A DNA stretch of 52,030 nucleotides from Wenzhouxiangellaceae bacterium (GTDB lineage Bacteria > Pseudomonadota > Gammaproteobacteria > Xanthomonadales > Wenzhouxiangellaceae), in assembly GCA_028289455.1 (NCBI GenBank), contig JANQPN010000036.1, positions 1 to 52,030 on the forward strand, read 5' to 3'. A program made the translations under genes and the position numbers. Shown piece after piece: positions 1 to 7,402 of this stretch. The notes below the pieces were generated by a model. The model was not told where the DNA came from. It did no database searches and saw only the letters and a list, made by a program, of their open reading frames with translations. Positions within the stretch are counted from its first letter, which is position 1; each line of letters starts with the position of its first letter.

Positions 1-354
1 GGTATCAGCCGGCATTGGGATGGTATCGGTCGGGAAGTAACCGCCATAGATAACAATCTGGCCGATAGTGCTTTCAGCACCCAGGCTGAAGTTATCAGCT
101 ACCGCCTGTGCGCCGGTGCCGCAGTTGCCGCAGTCGCCATCGGCAAAAATACCGTTGGACTGGTTAGGGATCTGGCTAAGCAGAGCTGCGCCGCCATTCG
201 GGCAGGTACCGCCATTGCCAAAGTTGACTGCAGGATTAGATACATCCAATACCCGCTCTTGCTGAGCTTGTCCAAAAGCATTCATCGAGAAAGCCAGGAA
301 CAGAGTGCTCAAAATGGCAAGTGCCATCCGATGTTTAGGGTTAACAGCGTTCAA
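1..354 (-). CDS. Secreted protein, N-terminal part (runs off left edge)
   Basis: This is the first 118 codons of a minus-strand gene whose 3' end lies outside the window. I chose a TTG start at 354-352 because AGGAG (365-361) sits six bases upstream. An in-frame ATG at 327 is the alternative. Residues 1-29 form a signal peptide: a basic start, a hydrophobic run ALAILSTLFLAFSM, then cleavage near AFGQA. The mature part is rich in Gly, Asn and Cys (TCPNGG and DGDCGNCG) and continues ADNFSLGAESTIGQIVIYGGYF. That last stretch resembles the beta-strand start of secreted proteins with a jelly-roll or sorting-anchor domain, but I cannot name a family. The function is unknown; export to the periplasm or beyond is the only firm inference. 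Confidence 0.6.
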   Translation of the reverse strand, partial: MNAVNPKHRMALAILSTLFLAFSMNAFGQAQQERVLDVSNPAVNFGNGGTCPNGGAALLSQIPNQSNGIFADGDCGNCGTGAQAVADNFSLGAESTIGQIVIYGGYFPTDTIPMPADT

Positions 355-656
355 AGTAGACTCCTAAAATATTTGGTTTTTATTAGTTAAAACGCACGGT
401 TTTCTGATTAAATCGCGGTAAATGGTACCAGTAAACATGGGCATGAGTAAATGTTATACCATAGACTTTAGTGCAAACCACCGCAGATGAGACATCAGTT
501 CAGTGACTTACAGCCGTCACGATCATAGATATGAATTATCTGTTGGATGAAAATAGAGGTGGGCGGCACCAAAATTGGCTGCGAGCTATGCTCTTAAACC
601 CAGCACATTTAACCCTCGAATTCACCCAAAGCTGAAACTTAAATGCTGAATGATGA
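355..656. other. Intergenic region without a recognisable gene
   Basis: This 302-base stretch lies between the start of the secreted-protein gene and the end of the next minus-strand gene. It is AT-rich and should hold the promoter of the left-edge gene. An imperfect inverted repeat has outer arms ATGGTA (422-427) and TACCAT (467-472), with further partial pairing inside. I see no convincing -35/-10 pair, RNA gene or small ORF with a ribosome binding site. Confidence 0.5.
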
Positions 657-1481
657 TCAGCAGGCCGCAACCTGTTCTGATTGTGCTGTCTCTGTCTGGC
701 ACTGATCAGAATTTGCCGGTATGTCGCCAGCCTGCTGATCTAAAGAAAGCGTATTCTGCTGCTTTGCATATTCGTCCTGGATCACACTGACAGCAGAATA
801 AGTGGCCCGGTTAAGCACATCGAAACCGGCCACCAGGAATGCCCGGCCTTTGAGAACAAGTGTGTTGCTCTCAGGGAAAAACAGGCCGGTCTCATCGTCC
901 AGCAAAAACCGGTGGGTCAGCGAGAAGGTTTTAACCTTCACGCCGGTGCGCGGTGAAAAAGACTCCGGACTGTAGAAGTTGATATTCAAGACACAGCCGA
1001 TATCGCTGTCATCCAACAGGGTTAATGAAGCCGATACATGTTCGGTAACATTCAGTTTACCTCTATCGCCGGTACCGACTTCGATCCGGCTGGGCTGGAA
1101 CTGATAATGAACGCGGGTCGGTGTTTGCTCAGCCAGCTTGAACTGATCGGGTTGTGCCTCCCGCAGAAAGCTCAGAAAAGGATTTCCCCGCTCAGCCTGC
1201 TGGCGGGCGAACTGCTTCCGGTCTTTTTCGCTGGGCTTTTCACCGTCCATTTCCAGCAGTACCCAGCGCTGCTCCGGTGGCTGCAACGGTTCATAGCGTT
1301 CACTGCGGGAGAATTTATCGCGCTCACCGACATGACTGACTTCAAAGCCAATTCGTTCATATTGATCGCTGAAGTCCAAATGGGTCATAACCGCCTGAAT
1401 ATCCTGCGGACATTCAGCAGCAAACAGCTGCGGTATGCAGCAGGCGCTTATTATCAGTGCAGACAAACAGTAGATTCTCAT
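657..1481 (-). CDS. Exported protein of unknown function
   Basis: I do not recognise the family of this 274-residue protein. The ATG at 1481 is well supported by AGGGAG (1492-1487) five bases upstream. Residues 1-22 form a signal peptide (hydrophobic LSALIISACCIPQLFA, cleavage before ECPQD), so the protein is probably periplasmic. Residues 25-140 are hydrophilic and rich in Gln, Glu and Arg. Residues 145-225 alternate in a beta-strand manner (SASLTLLDD, CVLNINFY, KVKTFSLTHRFLLDD). The C-terminal 40 residues are Gln/Glu-rich, low in complexity and contain two Cys. It stands alone: about 100 bases separate it from the upstream minus-strand gene and 302 bases lie downstream. No enzyme motif is visible. 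A lipid-binding or envelope role is possible but unsupported. Confidence 0.65.
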   Translation of the reverse strand: MRIYCLSALIISACCIPQLFAAECPQDIQAVMTHLDFSDQYERIGFEVSHVGERDKFSRSERYEPLQPPEQRWVLLEMDGEKPSEKDRKQFARQQAERGNPFLSFLREAQPDQFKLAEQTPTRVHYQFQPSRIEVGTGDRGKLNVTEHVSASLTLLDDSDIGCVLNINFYSPESFSPRTGVKVKTFSLTHRFLLDDETGLFFPESNTLVLKGRAFLVAGFDVLNRATYSAVSVIQDEYAKQQNTLSLDQQAGDIPANSDQCQTETAQSEQVAAC

Positions 1482-1582
1482 TCGGGCTCCCTACAGCACA
1501 AATCGCTTGCGCGGGTAATTATCCACTTACATATGTAAAGTTTGAGCTAAGGCTCAAGCTAAACTCCAATGGGGCGGGATAA

Positions 1583-2107
1583 TTATTCCAGCATTTTGAG
1601 TGCATCCAGTACTGCATTTCGAGTTGCATCAATCTGCTGCATGATAGCTTCCTGCGCTGCGCTGCCCTGAGGGTTGCCCGGGCCGAGCTCAAGCCGGGCG
1701 GCGTGTTGCTGCCAGCTGTTGTTCAGTGAAATGGCCTGCTGATTGACTTCTGCAGGCATCAGGTTGGATAAATCCCGGATCAACAGTACTTTTCCCCAGC
1801 CACGAACCCAGTCGCCATCTTCATGGGCGGGCAGGTCCTGTTGGTCGGCGCGGGAATAAAAGTAGTGCCGGTAACCGGTGATTTCCTGCAGCTCGCCAAT
1901 TTCCAGAAGAATATTGAATGCGGCTTCACGAATATTGCGGTGGGCTTCGGTGGACTCATTTCGCCAGGTGTTATAAGCCAGACTGATGATAGCTACAGCC
2001 AGGCTGATCAAAGCCAGGCGATGGCGGTAGACCTGTTGCCAAAAGCCAGGTTGAGCCGATTCGCTAGTGGAATCCGACATTTGCTGATTTTGATTTTCTT
2101 CAGTCAT
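1583..2107 (-). CDS. Single-pass membrane protein of unknown function
   Basis: This 174-residue protein has a polar Gln/Ser-rich N-terminus (1-25), one membrane helix at about 30-47 (LALISLAVAIISLAYNTW) and a helical soluble C-terminal domain. By the positive-inside rule the N-terminus (QVYRHR just before the helix) is probably cytoplasmic. The gene starts inside the stop codon of the dehydrogenase gene upstream (ATGA, 2107-2104), which in turn overlaps speA. It is therefore the third gene of a translationally coupled speA operon. Nothing in the sequence names a function. A link to polyamine metabolism follows only from its position. Confidence 0.65.
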   Translation of the reverse strand: MTEENQNQQMSDSTSESAQPGFWQQVYRHRLALISLAVAIISLAYNTWRNESTEAHRNIREAAFNILLEIGELQEITGYRHYFYSRADQQDLPAHEDGDWVRGWGKVLLIRDLSNLMPAEVNQQAISLNNSWQQHAARLELGPGNPQGSAAQEAIMQQIDATRNAVLDALKMLE

Positions 2108-2982
2108 GGATTTACCAGCTGTTTGCGCTTCAATCTTATCAGTGCGGAGATATCCTGTTGTCCGTCACCTGCCTGCATGCATTGGAGATAATCATCCAAT
2201 GCACGATTTACGCCTTCTAAAGAAAGTTGGTTTGTTGCAGCCATATCCCGGCAAATGCGCAGGTCTTTGACCAGCAGTTCAAGTTTGAAGCCGGTATCAC
2301 AATCATCGGCCAGCATGGTTGCGCCGCGTTTATCCAGAAACCAGCTGCCGGCAGCGCCGTTTTGCAGCACCTGCAGCAATGCTTCTGACGGCAGTTTCAG
2401 CTGCTCGGCCAGTGCCAGACCTTCACAAACAGTTTCAGCAATACCGGCAATTAGCACCTGGTTGACTGCTTTGGTGGCCTGTCCGTTGCCGACATCACCC
2501 ATATGGCTGATCCGTGCGGCGTAACAGTCAAACAATGGAGTAACAGTTTGAATCACCTGCGCTGAGCCGCCGACCATGATGGATAGCAGACCATTGCGTG
2601 CGCCTTCCACACCACCGGAAATGGGTGCATCCAGAAAATCGATACCATGGGTGGCCAGTTGCCGGTTAACCTGCAGTGCAGTTGCCGGAGCAACCGTGGA
2701 GTGATCAACAACAATGGCACCCGGGCCAAGCTGTGGTGTGATGGCCTCGATAACTTCCAGCAGATCTTTATCTGCCGATACGCAAATCAGTACGACCTGG
2801 CATTCGGCGGCTAATTCAGCCGGGCTGGAAGCTGCAGATACATTGTGCTCACCGGCAAATTCCTGTGTTTTTGCAGCAGTGCGGTTCCACACACAGTGGA
2901 GTTTCCCGGCTGCAGCCAGATGCCCGGCCATCGGCCAGCCCATTGCACCCAGTCCGATAAAGCCTGTTTTTAAATTACTCAT
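2104..2982 (-). CDS. NAD(P)-dependent beta-hydroxyacid dehydrogenase family protein
   Basis: This 292-residue enzyme belongs to the 3-hydroxyisobutyrate dehydrogenase / tartronate semialdehyde reductase superfamily, which oxidises or reduces short beta-hydroxyacids with NAD(P). The N-terminal Rossmann motif is GFIGLGAMGWPM (7-18). The substrate-binding signature is DAPISGGVEGARNG (118-131), and the catalytic lysine is K171 in GNGQATKAVNQ. Length and motif order are normal for the family. Substrate is not decided by the sequence: GarR, GlxR, MmsB and succinic semialdehyde reductases share these motifs. The start ATG overlaps the speA stop codon by four bases (ATGA), and the next gene overlaps this one in the same way. 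Co-translation with arginine decarboxylase raises, but does not prove, a role in polyamine or 4-aminobutyrate-linked semialdehyde metabolism. Confidence 0.85.
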   Translation of the reverse strand: MSNLKTGFIGLGAMGWPMAGHLAAAGKLHCVWNRTAAKTQEFAGEHNVSAASSPAELAAECQVVLICVSADKDLLEVIEAITPQLGPGAIVVDHSTVAPATALQVNRQLATHGIDFLDAPISGGVEGARNGLLSIMVGGSAQVIQTVTPLFDCYAARISHMGDVGNGQATKAVNQVLIAGIAETVCEGLALAEQLKLPSEALLQVLQNGAAGSWFLDKRGATMLADDCDTGFKLELLVKDLRICRDMAATNQLSLEGVNRALDDYLQCMQAGDGQQDISALIRLKRKQLVNP

Positions 2983-4862
2983 GTTTGCTTGGTTCCCAGA
3001 TAGGTATAGCCATTCAGACCGGCGGTCAGCTCTGTGATTAAAGATTGCGTTTGTGTTGTTGAAAGTTCGGAGTGTTTAATTTTATCAAGATAGTCAGTCA
3101 GCAACAGATCTGGTTGATAGCCCACGTAATGCAGCAGATCACTGGCGGTATCTCCATGGCTGGTATTGGTCAGCTGTGCTTCACTATTGATAATGGTGAC
3201 ATCTGCCGCGTCGGTATCACCAAACAGGTTATGAATATCTCCCAGTGTTTCCTGATAAGCACCGGTCAGAAAAATGCCTAAAAGATAGGTTTCATCATTA
3301 CTGATGGAGTGTGCCTTAAGTGTTGGTTCAATCCCCGCCAGGTCAACATAATGATCGATCCGGCCATCCGAGTCACAGGTGAGGTCTTCCAGTACCACCT
3401 GATTATCCGGTTGCTCGTTCAGCCGTTGTAACGGGACAATCGGGAATACCTGATCCAGTGCCCAGATATCCGGTAAAGATTGGAAAATTGACAGGTTGAT
3501 AAAATACTTGTCAGATAGCTTGTGCTGCAGTTTTTCTGCCAGCTGCCGGTGCCTGCGGTAGCGTAAATCCAAACGTGCCGGTAACTGGCGCAATAGATAA
3601 AAGTACAGTTGCTCCATGTAAGCACGTTGCTGCAGGCTGATTTCTCCAATTGCGAATGCCTGCTGAGCGTGCTCCAGCAGACCGCTGGCTTCCAGCCATA
3701 GCTCTTCCGGTGATAGCCGATCAGGCAATTCCAGGTGCTCCAGCATAGCCCGTAACAGGGGTTGTTGACTGAAGGTCTGGTCGGTGTGTCCGGGTTTGCA
3801 TTCGGGCATGGCTTCGGCAGCCACAACCGGGGCAATTAACACTGCGTGATGTGCGGTCAGGGCACGGCCGGATTCGGAGATCAGGTGCGGCATGGGTTGT
3901 TGATACCGTTTACATATATCTGCCATGCCGTCGACCACACAATCCGCATATTGCGCCAGACTGTAATTCATTGAACAGGCGCCACGGCTGCGCGCGCCTT
4001 CATAGTCCACACCCAACCCGCCACCGATATCAACATGGGTGATTGGGCAGTTCATTTTTCTAAGCTCAATAAAATAGCGGCCGGCTTCCTGCATGCCGTT
4101 ACGGATATCGCGCAGGTTGGCTATTTGAGAACCCATATGAAAATGCAGCAATTGCAGCCAGTCGATGCAGTCACTTTCATGTAGACGTTGCACCAGTTGC
4201 ACCAGTTGACTGGCAGTCAGTCCGAACTTGGCGCGTTCTCCACCGGTATTCTGCCAGTTGCCCGCACCCAGCGAAGCCAGGCGCATGCGTACACCCAGTA
4301 CCGGTGTTACCTGCAAATCAGCTGCTGCCTGACGAATCAGTTGCAGCTCGCCTGGTTTTTCGATAACGATGATGGTGTTCAGACCCAGGATTCGTCCGAT
4401 CAGCGCCAGCCGGATGTAGGCCTGATCCTTGTAGCCGTTACAGATCAGCAAAGCACCCGGCCTGCTGATGGCCAATGCGGCGATCAGTTCCGGTTTGCTG
4501 CCGACTTCGAGCCCGCAATTTGCCTGGTGAACCAGCGTGGTTACTACCGAGCGCTGCTGATTGACTTTGATTGGATACACACAAGTGTATTCCGCCGGCA
4601 GTGCTTGTCTGTGCAGGGCATTATTGAAGGCATTGCGCAATTCTGCTGCGCGTTGCTCCAGTATTTGGGGGAAACGCAATAGCAGGGGCAGGCGTAATCC
4701 GGCCTCTTGAGCCTGTTTTGCCAGCTGCTGAAGCGCAAATGGTGATTGTTGATCAACACAAACAACCATTTGCCCGAGTTTGTTTACATCAAACAGCCCT
4801 TCTGACCAGTTGGGAATGGCGTAAGCCTCACGCGCAAGGTGCTGGTTCCATTGTTCGGTCAT
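2979..4862 (-). CDS. speA: Biosynthetic arginine decarboxylase
   Basis: This enzyme converts arginine to agmatine and CO2, the first step of putrescine synthesis by the agmatine route. At 627 residues it is slightly shorter than E. coli SpeA (658). It has the fold-III PLP-enzyme features: PLP lysine K99 in VYPIKVNQQ, LHFHMGSQIAN (239-249), the glycine-rich phosphate-binding loop VDIGGGLGVDYEG (277-289) and SESGRALTAHHAVL. The C-terminal half carries the inserted and extension domains typical of SpeA rather than of LysA-type decarboxylases. The gene heads an operon with the dehydrogenase and membrane-protein genes (four-base overlaps) and is divergent from speE across 94 bases, so two polyamine genes share one control region. 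No agmatinase or agmatine deiminase gene lies in the window. Confidence 0.95.
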   Translation of the reverse strand: MTEQWNQHLAREAYAIPNWSEGLFDVNKLGQMVVCVDQQSPFALQQLAKQAQEAGLRLPLLLRFPQILEQRAAELRNAFNNALHRQALPAEYTCVYPIKVNQQRSVVTTLVHQANCGLEVGSKPELIAALAISRPGALLICNGYKDQAYIRLALIGRILGLNTIIVIEKPGELQLIRQAAADLQVTPVLGVRMRLASLGAGNWQNTGGERAKFGLTASQLVQLVQRLHESDCIDWLQLLHFHMGSQIANLRDIRNGMQEAGRYFIELRKMNCPITHVDIGGGLGVDYEGARSRGACSMNYSLAQYADCVVDGMADICKRYQQPMPHLISESGRALTAHHAVLIAPVVAAEAMPECKPGHTDQTFSQQPLLRAMLEHLELPDRLSPEELWLEASGLLEHAQQAFAIGEISLQQRAYMEQLYFYLLRQLPARLDLRYRRHRQLAEKLQHKLSDKYFINLSIFQSLPDIWALDQVFPIVPLQRLNEQPDNQVVLEDLTCDSDGRIDHYVDLAGIEPTLKAHSISNDETYLLGIFLTGAYQETLGDIHNLFGDTDAADVTIINSEAQLTNTSHGDTASDLLHYVGYQPDLLLTDYLDKIKHSELSTTQTQSLITELTAGLNGYTYLGTKQT

Positions 4863-4956
4863 ATGGGGTCGCTGGCAAAAATGGCTATTTTAGCCTTTTG
4901 TGATGCCAAACCGTTAAAATTATGCGTTTGAATTTAACCAGGACAGCAGGACATTT
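4863..4956. promoter_or_regulatory. speA-speE divergent control region
   Basis: These 94 bases separate the divergently transcribed speA and speE genes and must hold both promoters. A short inverted repeat GGCTA-TTT-TAGCC (4883-4895) is flanked by AAAA on the left and TTTT on the right, so it can fold as a hairpin or serve as a two-fold operator. On the plus strand TTGTGA, a 17-base spacer and TATGCG (about 4899-4927) form a weak sigma-70-like pair. The speE start has CAGGA within ten bases. Assignment of any single element is tentative. Confidence 0.4.
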
Positions 4957-5823
4957 ATGCCGACATTGCCCGACAGCGAATTGTGGTTTTCTGAAGTGCA
5001 TGATCCCGCCGGTACTGCGCAAAGCTGGCGGCTGAATGCAGTGCGGCTGGATCAGCGGCGCACACCTTATCAGCACATTGAGATTTTTGATACGACAACC
5101 TACGGCAAACTGATGAGCATTGACGGTTGTGTAATGTTGACCACCCGGGACAATTTTCTGTATCACGAAATGATGACGCACCCGGCCCTGTTTACTCACC
5201 CCAACCCTGAAAATGTAGTCATTATCGGCGGTGGCGACTGTGGAACCCTGCGGGAAGTGCTTAAGCATAATTCTATAAGCAGCGTTGTACAGATTGATAT
5301 CGATGAGCAGGTCACCCGGCTGGCTGAACTATATTTTCCTGAGTTATGTGACAGCAATGATGATCCGCGGGCGAGTCTGTTATTCGAGGATGGTCTGGCC
5401 TGGATCAGGAATGCTGCTGACAGCAGTGCCGATATCCTAATCATTGACTCCACTGACCCGATTGGCCCTGCAGAAGGCTTGTTCGGGCCTGATTTTGTAC
5501 AGCAGTGCCATCGGGTATTGCGCGATGGCGGTCTGCTGGTGCAGCAAAGTGAATCGCCGCTGGTGCATCAGGCATTGATCAAAGGCATCCGCAGGAATAT
5601 GGGCGATGCCGGGTTTGGTGATCTGCGGACTTTGGGGTTTCCGCAGCCTTGTTACCCGTCAGGCTGGTGGAGCGTTACGCTTGGGGTTAAAGGTAGTCAT
5701 TCGCTGGATACCTTTCGGCATCACGACGCTCGGAGCAAGGCTTTTACCACACACTATTACACACCGGAAATACATCGCGGTGCTTTATGTGAGCCGCCTT
5801 TTCTTGAGGCGGCTTTGAAGTAA
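4957..5823 (+). CDS. speE: Spermidine synthase (polyamine aminopropyltransferase)
   Basis: This enzyme transfers the aminopropyl group of decarboxylated S-adenosylmethionine to putrescine, giving spermidine. It has 288 residues, the same length as E. coli SpeE. An N-terminal beta domain (1-65) precedes a Rossmann methyltransferase-like fold. The cofactor loop is GGGDCGTLRE (91-100); Cys stands where many homologues have Gly. The acidic residue after strand 2 is in VQIDIDEQV, and IIDSTDPIGPAEGLF (162-176) holds the catalytic-type aspartates. YHEMMTHP (69-76) matches the conserved substrate loop. The gene is divergent from speA and convergent with the symporter gene 21 bases downstream. The last codons contain a GC-rich hairpin that may act as terminator. 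Decarboxylated SAM would need SpeD, which is not in the window. Confidence 0.95.
   Translation: MPTLPDSELWFSEVHDPAGTAQSWRLNAVRLDQRRTPYQHIEIFDTTTYGKLMSIDGCVMLTTRDNFLYHEMMTHPALFTHPNPENVVIIGGGDCGTLREVLKHNSISSVVQIDIDEQVTRLAELYFPELCDSNDDPRASLLFEDGLAWIRNAADSSADILIIDSTDPIGPAEGLFGPDFVQQCHRVLRDGGLLVQQSESPLVHQALIKGIRRNMGDAGFGDLRTLGFPQPCYPSGWWSVTLGVKGSHSLDTFRHHDARSKAFTTHYYTPEIHRGALCEPPFLEAALK
5792..5814 (+). terminator. Hairpin inside the 3' end of speE
   Basis: AGCCGCC (5792-5798) and GGCGGCT (5808-5814) form a seven-base-pair GC stem with a nine-base loop, followed by only a short TTT. It overlaps the last codons of speE, nine bases before the stop. Given the 21-base gap to the convergent symporter gene it is the best terminator candidate for speE, though the U-tract is weak. 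Confidence 0.4.
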
Positions 5824-5844
5824 GAGGTTTTCCTGAATGACGCT

Positions 5845-7158
5845 TTATGCTGAGGCGGGTGTTGGATCATCGCGGATGACCCCGGCTTCGGGGTCATTGT
5901 AGATCGACTCGTCCAACTCGCCTTCCGACTTGGCAACCACAGTGGTCACCATGGCGTCTCCTGTGATATTGACCGCTGTTCTGGCCATATCCAGGATTCT
6001 GTCAACACCTAAAATCAGCGCAATACCTTCCTGCGGCAGGCCTACCTGAGCGAAAACGGTTGCCAGCAGGACGATACCGACACCCGGTACGCCAGCAGCG
6101 CCAATCGAAGCCATGATGACCAGAACCACAACAGACAGGTACTGGGTAACCGAGAGGTCAATACCATAGGCCTGGGCGATAAATGCTGTGGCAATGCCCT
6201 GCATGATTGCAGTGCCGTCCATGTTGATGGTGGCACCAAGCGGCACGGTAAAGGAGGCAATTTTGTTATCGGCACCCAGGCGTTTTTCTACGGTACGCAG
6301 TGTGACCGGTATGGTGGCGTTACTACTGGCCGTGGAAAATGCAAACAACCAGGCTGCCCACATTTTACGCAAAAACAGAATCGGGCTCAGACGGGTCAGC
6401 AGGCTTAGTATTAACGGATAGGTGATGACCACATGAATAATCAGGATGCTCAGAACCAATACAACATAAACCGCCAGGTTACCGAAGAATTCGCCACCGG
6501 CGGTATAAGCCAAACGGGCAATTAACGCCGTTACGCCATATGGTGCGACATGCATGATCATACCGACCAAACGCATGATCACAGCATTAAAGTCTTCAAA
6601 TATACCGCGGGTCCGCCTGCCGGCATCGCCTGCCAGTGTGATGGAAACACCAATCAGCAGGGCAAATATGATAATTGGGATCATATTGCCTTCCGCCATT
6701 GCCCGGATCGGGTTGGTTGGAATCAGTGCAATCAGCACTTCCACCAGTGATGGCGCGGTGTTGCCTACATATTCCGCAGCGCTGGTCAGGTCAGCGCCTG
6801 CACCGGGCCTGATGACCAGACCGGCGGTTATTGCGAGCGTAACCGCTATGCCGGTAGTCAATAAATATAAAGCCAGTGTTTTGCCGCCCAGCCGGCCCAG
6901 CCGGGAAGGATCACCCAATGCACTGGCGCCGCAGATCAGCGATACCAGCACCAGGGGTACGACCAGCATTTGCAGCGCATTGATAAAAAGGTTACCGATT
7001 ACCTGGAATACACCATCTATTAACCAGACGTCGATCCACTCACTGGAGAACAAACGCAATGTCAGCCCAATGACAATGCCCACAGCCAGGCCGATCAGAA
7101 TCCGGCTGTTGAGGCTGAGGCCGGAACCTGGGGATGAATGCTGGTTGTGTTCTGTCAT
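5845..7158 (-). CDS. Dicarboxylate/amino acid:cation symporter (DAACS family)
   Basis: This 437-residue polytopic membrane protein belongs to the GltP/DctA sodium- or proton-coupled glutamate and C4-dicarboxylate transporters. It has about eight hydrophobic helices and two re-entrant hairpins. The serine-rich hairpin is AFSTASSNATIPVTLR, and the cation/substrate signature is GATINMDGTAIMQG. The C-terminal helix carries DRILDMARTAVNITGDAM, where the Asp and Arg bind the substrate's charged groups in the family. The Arg in that segment usually indicates an acidic substrate, but aspartate, glutamate, succinate and fumarate cannot be told apart here. The gene is single, convergent with speE and divergent from glnS across 244 bases. 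Confidence 0.9.
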   Translation of the reverse strand: MTEHNQHSSPGSGLSLNSRILIGLAVGIVIGLTLRLFSSEWIDVWLIDGVFQVIGNLFINALQMLVVPLVLVSLICGASALGDPSRLGRLGGKTLALYLLTTGIAVTLAITAGLVIRPGAGADLTSAAEYVGNTAPSLVEVLIALIPTNPIRAMAEGNMIPIIIFALLIGVSITLAGDAGRRTRGIFEDFNAVIMRLVGMIMHVAPYGVTALIARLAYTAGGEFFGNLAVYVVLVLSILIIHVVITYPLILSLLTRLSPILFLRKMWAAWLFAFSTASSNATIPVTLRTVEKRLGADNKIASFTVPLGATINMDGTAIMQGIATAFIAQAYGIDLSVTQYLSVVVLVIMASIGAAGVPGVGIVLLATVFAQVGLPQEGIALILGVDRILDMARTAVNITGDAMVTTVVAKSEGELDESIYNDPEAGVIRDDPTPASA

Positions 7159-7323
7159 GTTTAATCCTGGAAATTATTTGTGCTACAGGTCCAATTTCAG
7201 CTTATAGCGTTGAGTTTTGGTTGTCACTTCCCAAAGTAGAAAGGATTAGCCGGTTAAAGGTTACAAGTCCGGATAACCGGGCGCGCTACAGATTGCCAAA
7301 TATCCGGACGATAATCCATGTTC

Positions 7324-7363
7324 AGGCAATATTTTAGCTTATGCATAAGCTAAAATATTGCCT
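7324..7363. repeat. Perfect 40-bp palindrome upstream of glnS
   Basis: Bases 7324-7343 read AGGCAATATTTTAGCTTATG and 7344-7363 are their exact reverse complement, with no mismatch and no spacer. It lies in the 244-base region between the symporter start (7158) and the glnS start (7403), 39 bases before glnS. It could be a dimeric regulator's operator, a cruciform site, or, if transcribed, an 18-bp leader hairpin. There is no T-tract after it, so it is unlikely to be a simple terminator. Confidence 0.9.
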
Positions 7364-7402
7364 ATTAACGATAGCACCAGGTTTTTAACGAGTCATTATT
7401 AG

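Noticed and set aside
422..472. Inverted repeat in the left intergenic region as an operator
   Set aside because: Only the outer six bases match well; the inner pairing is too poor to claim a site.
1038..1538. 166-codon open frame opposite the exported protein gene at 657-1481
   Set aside because: It is antisense to a gene with a good start, signal peptide and ribosome binding site; its composition fits a shadow frame.
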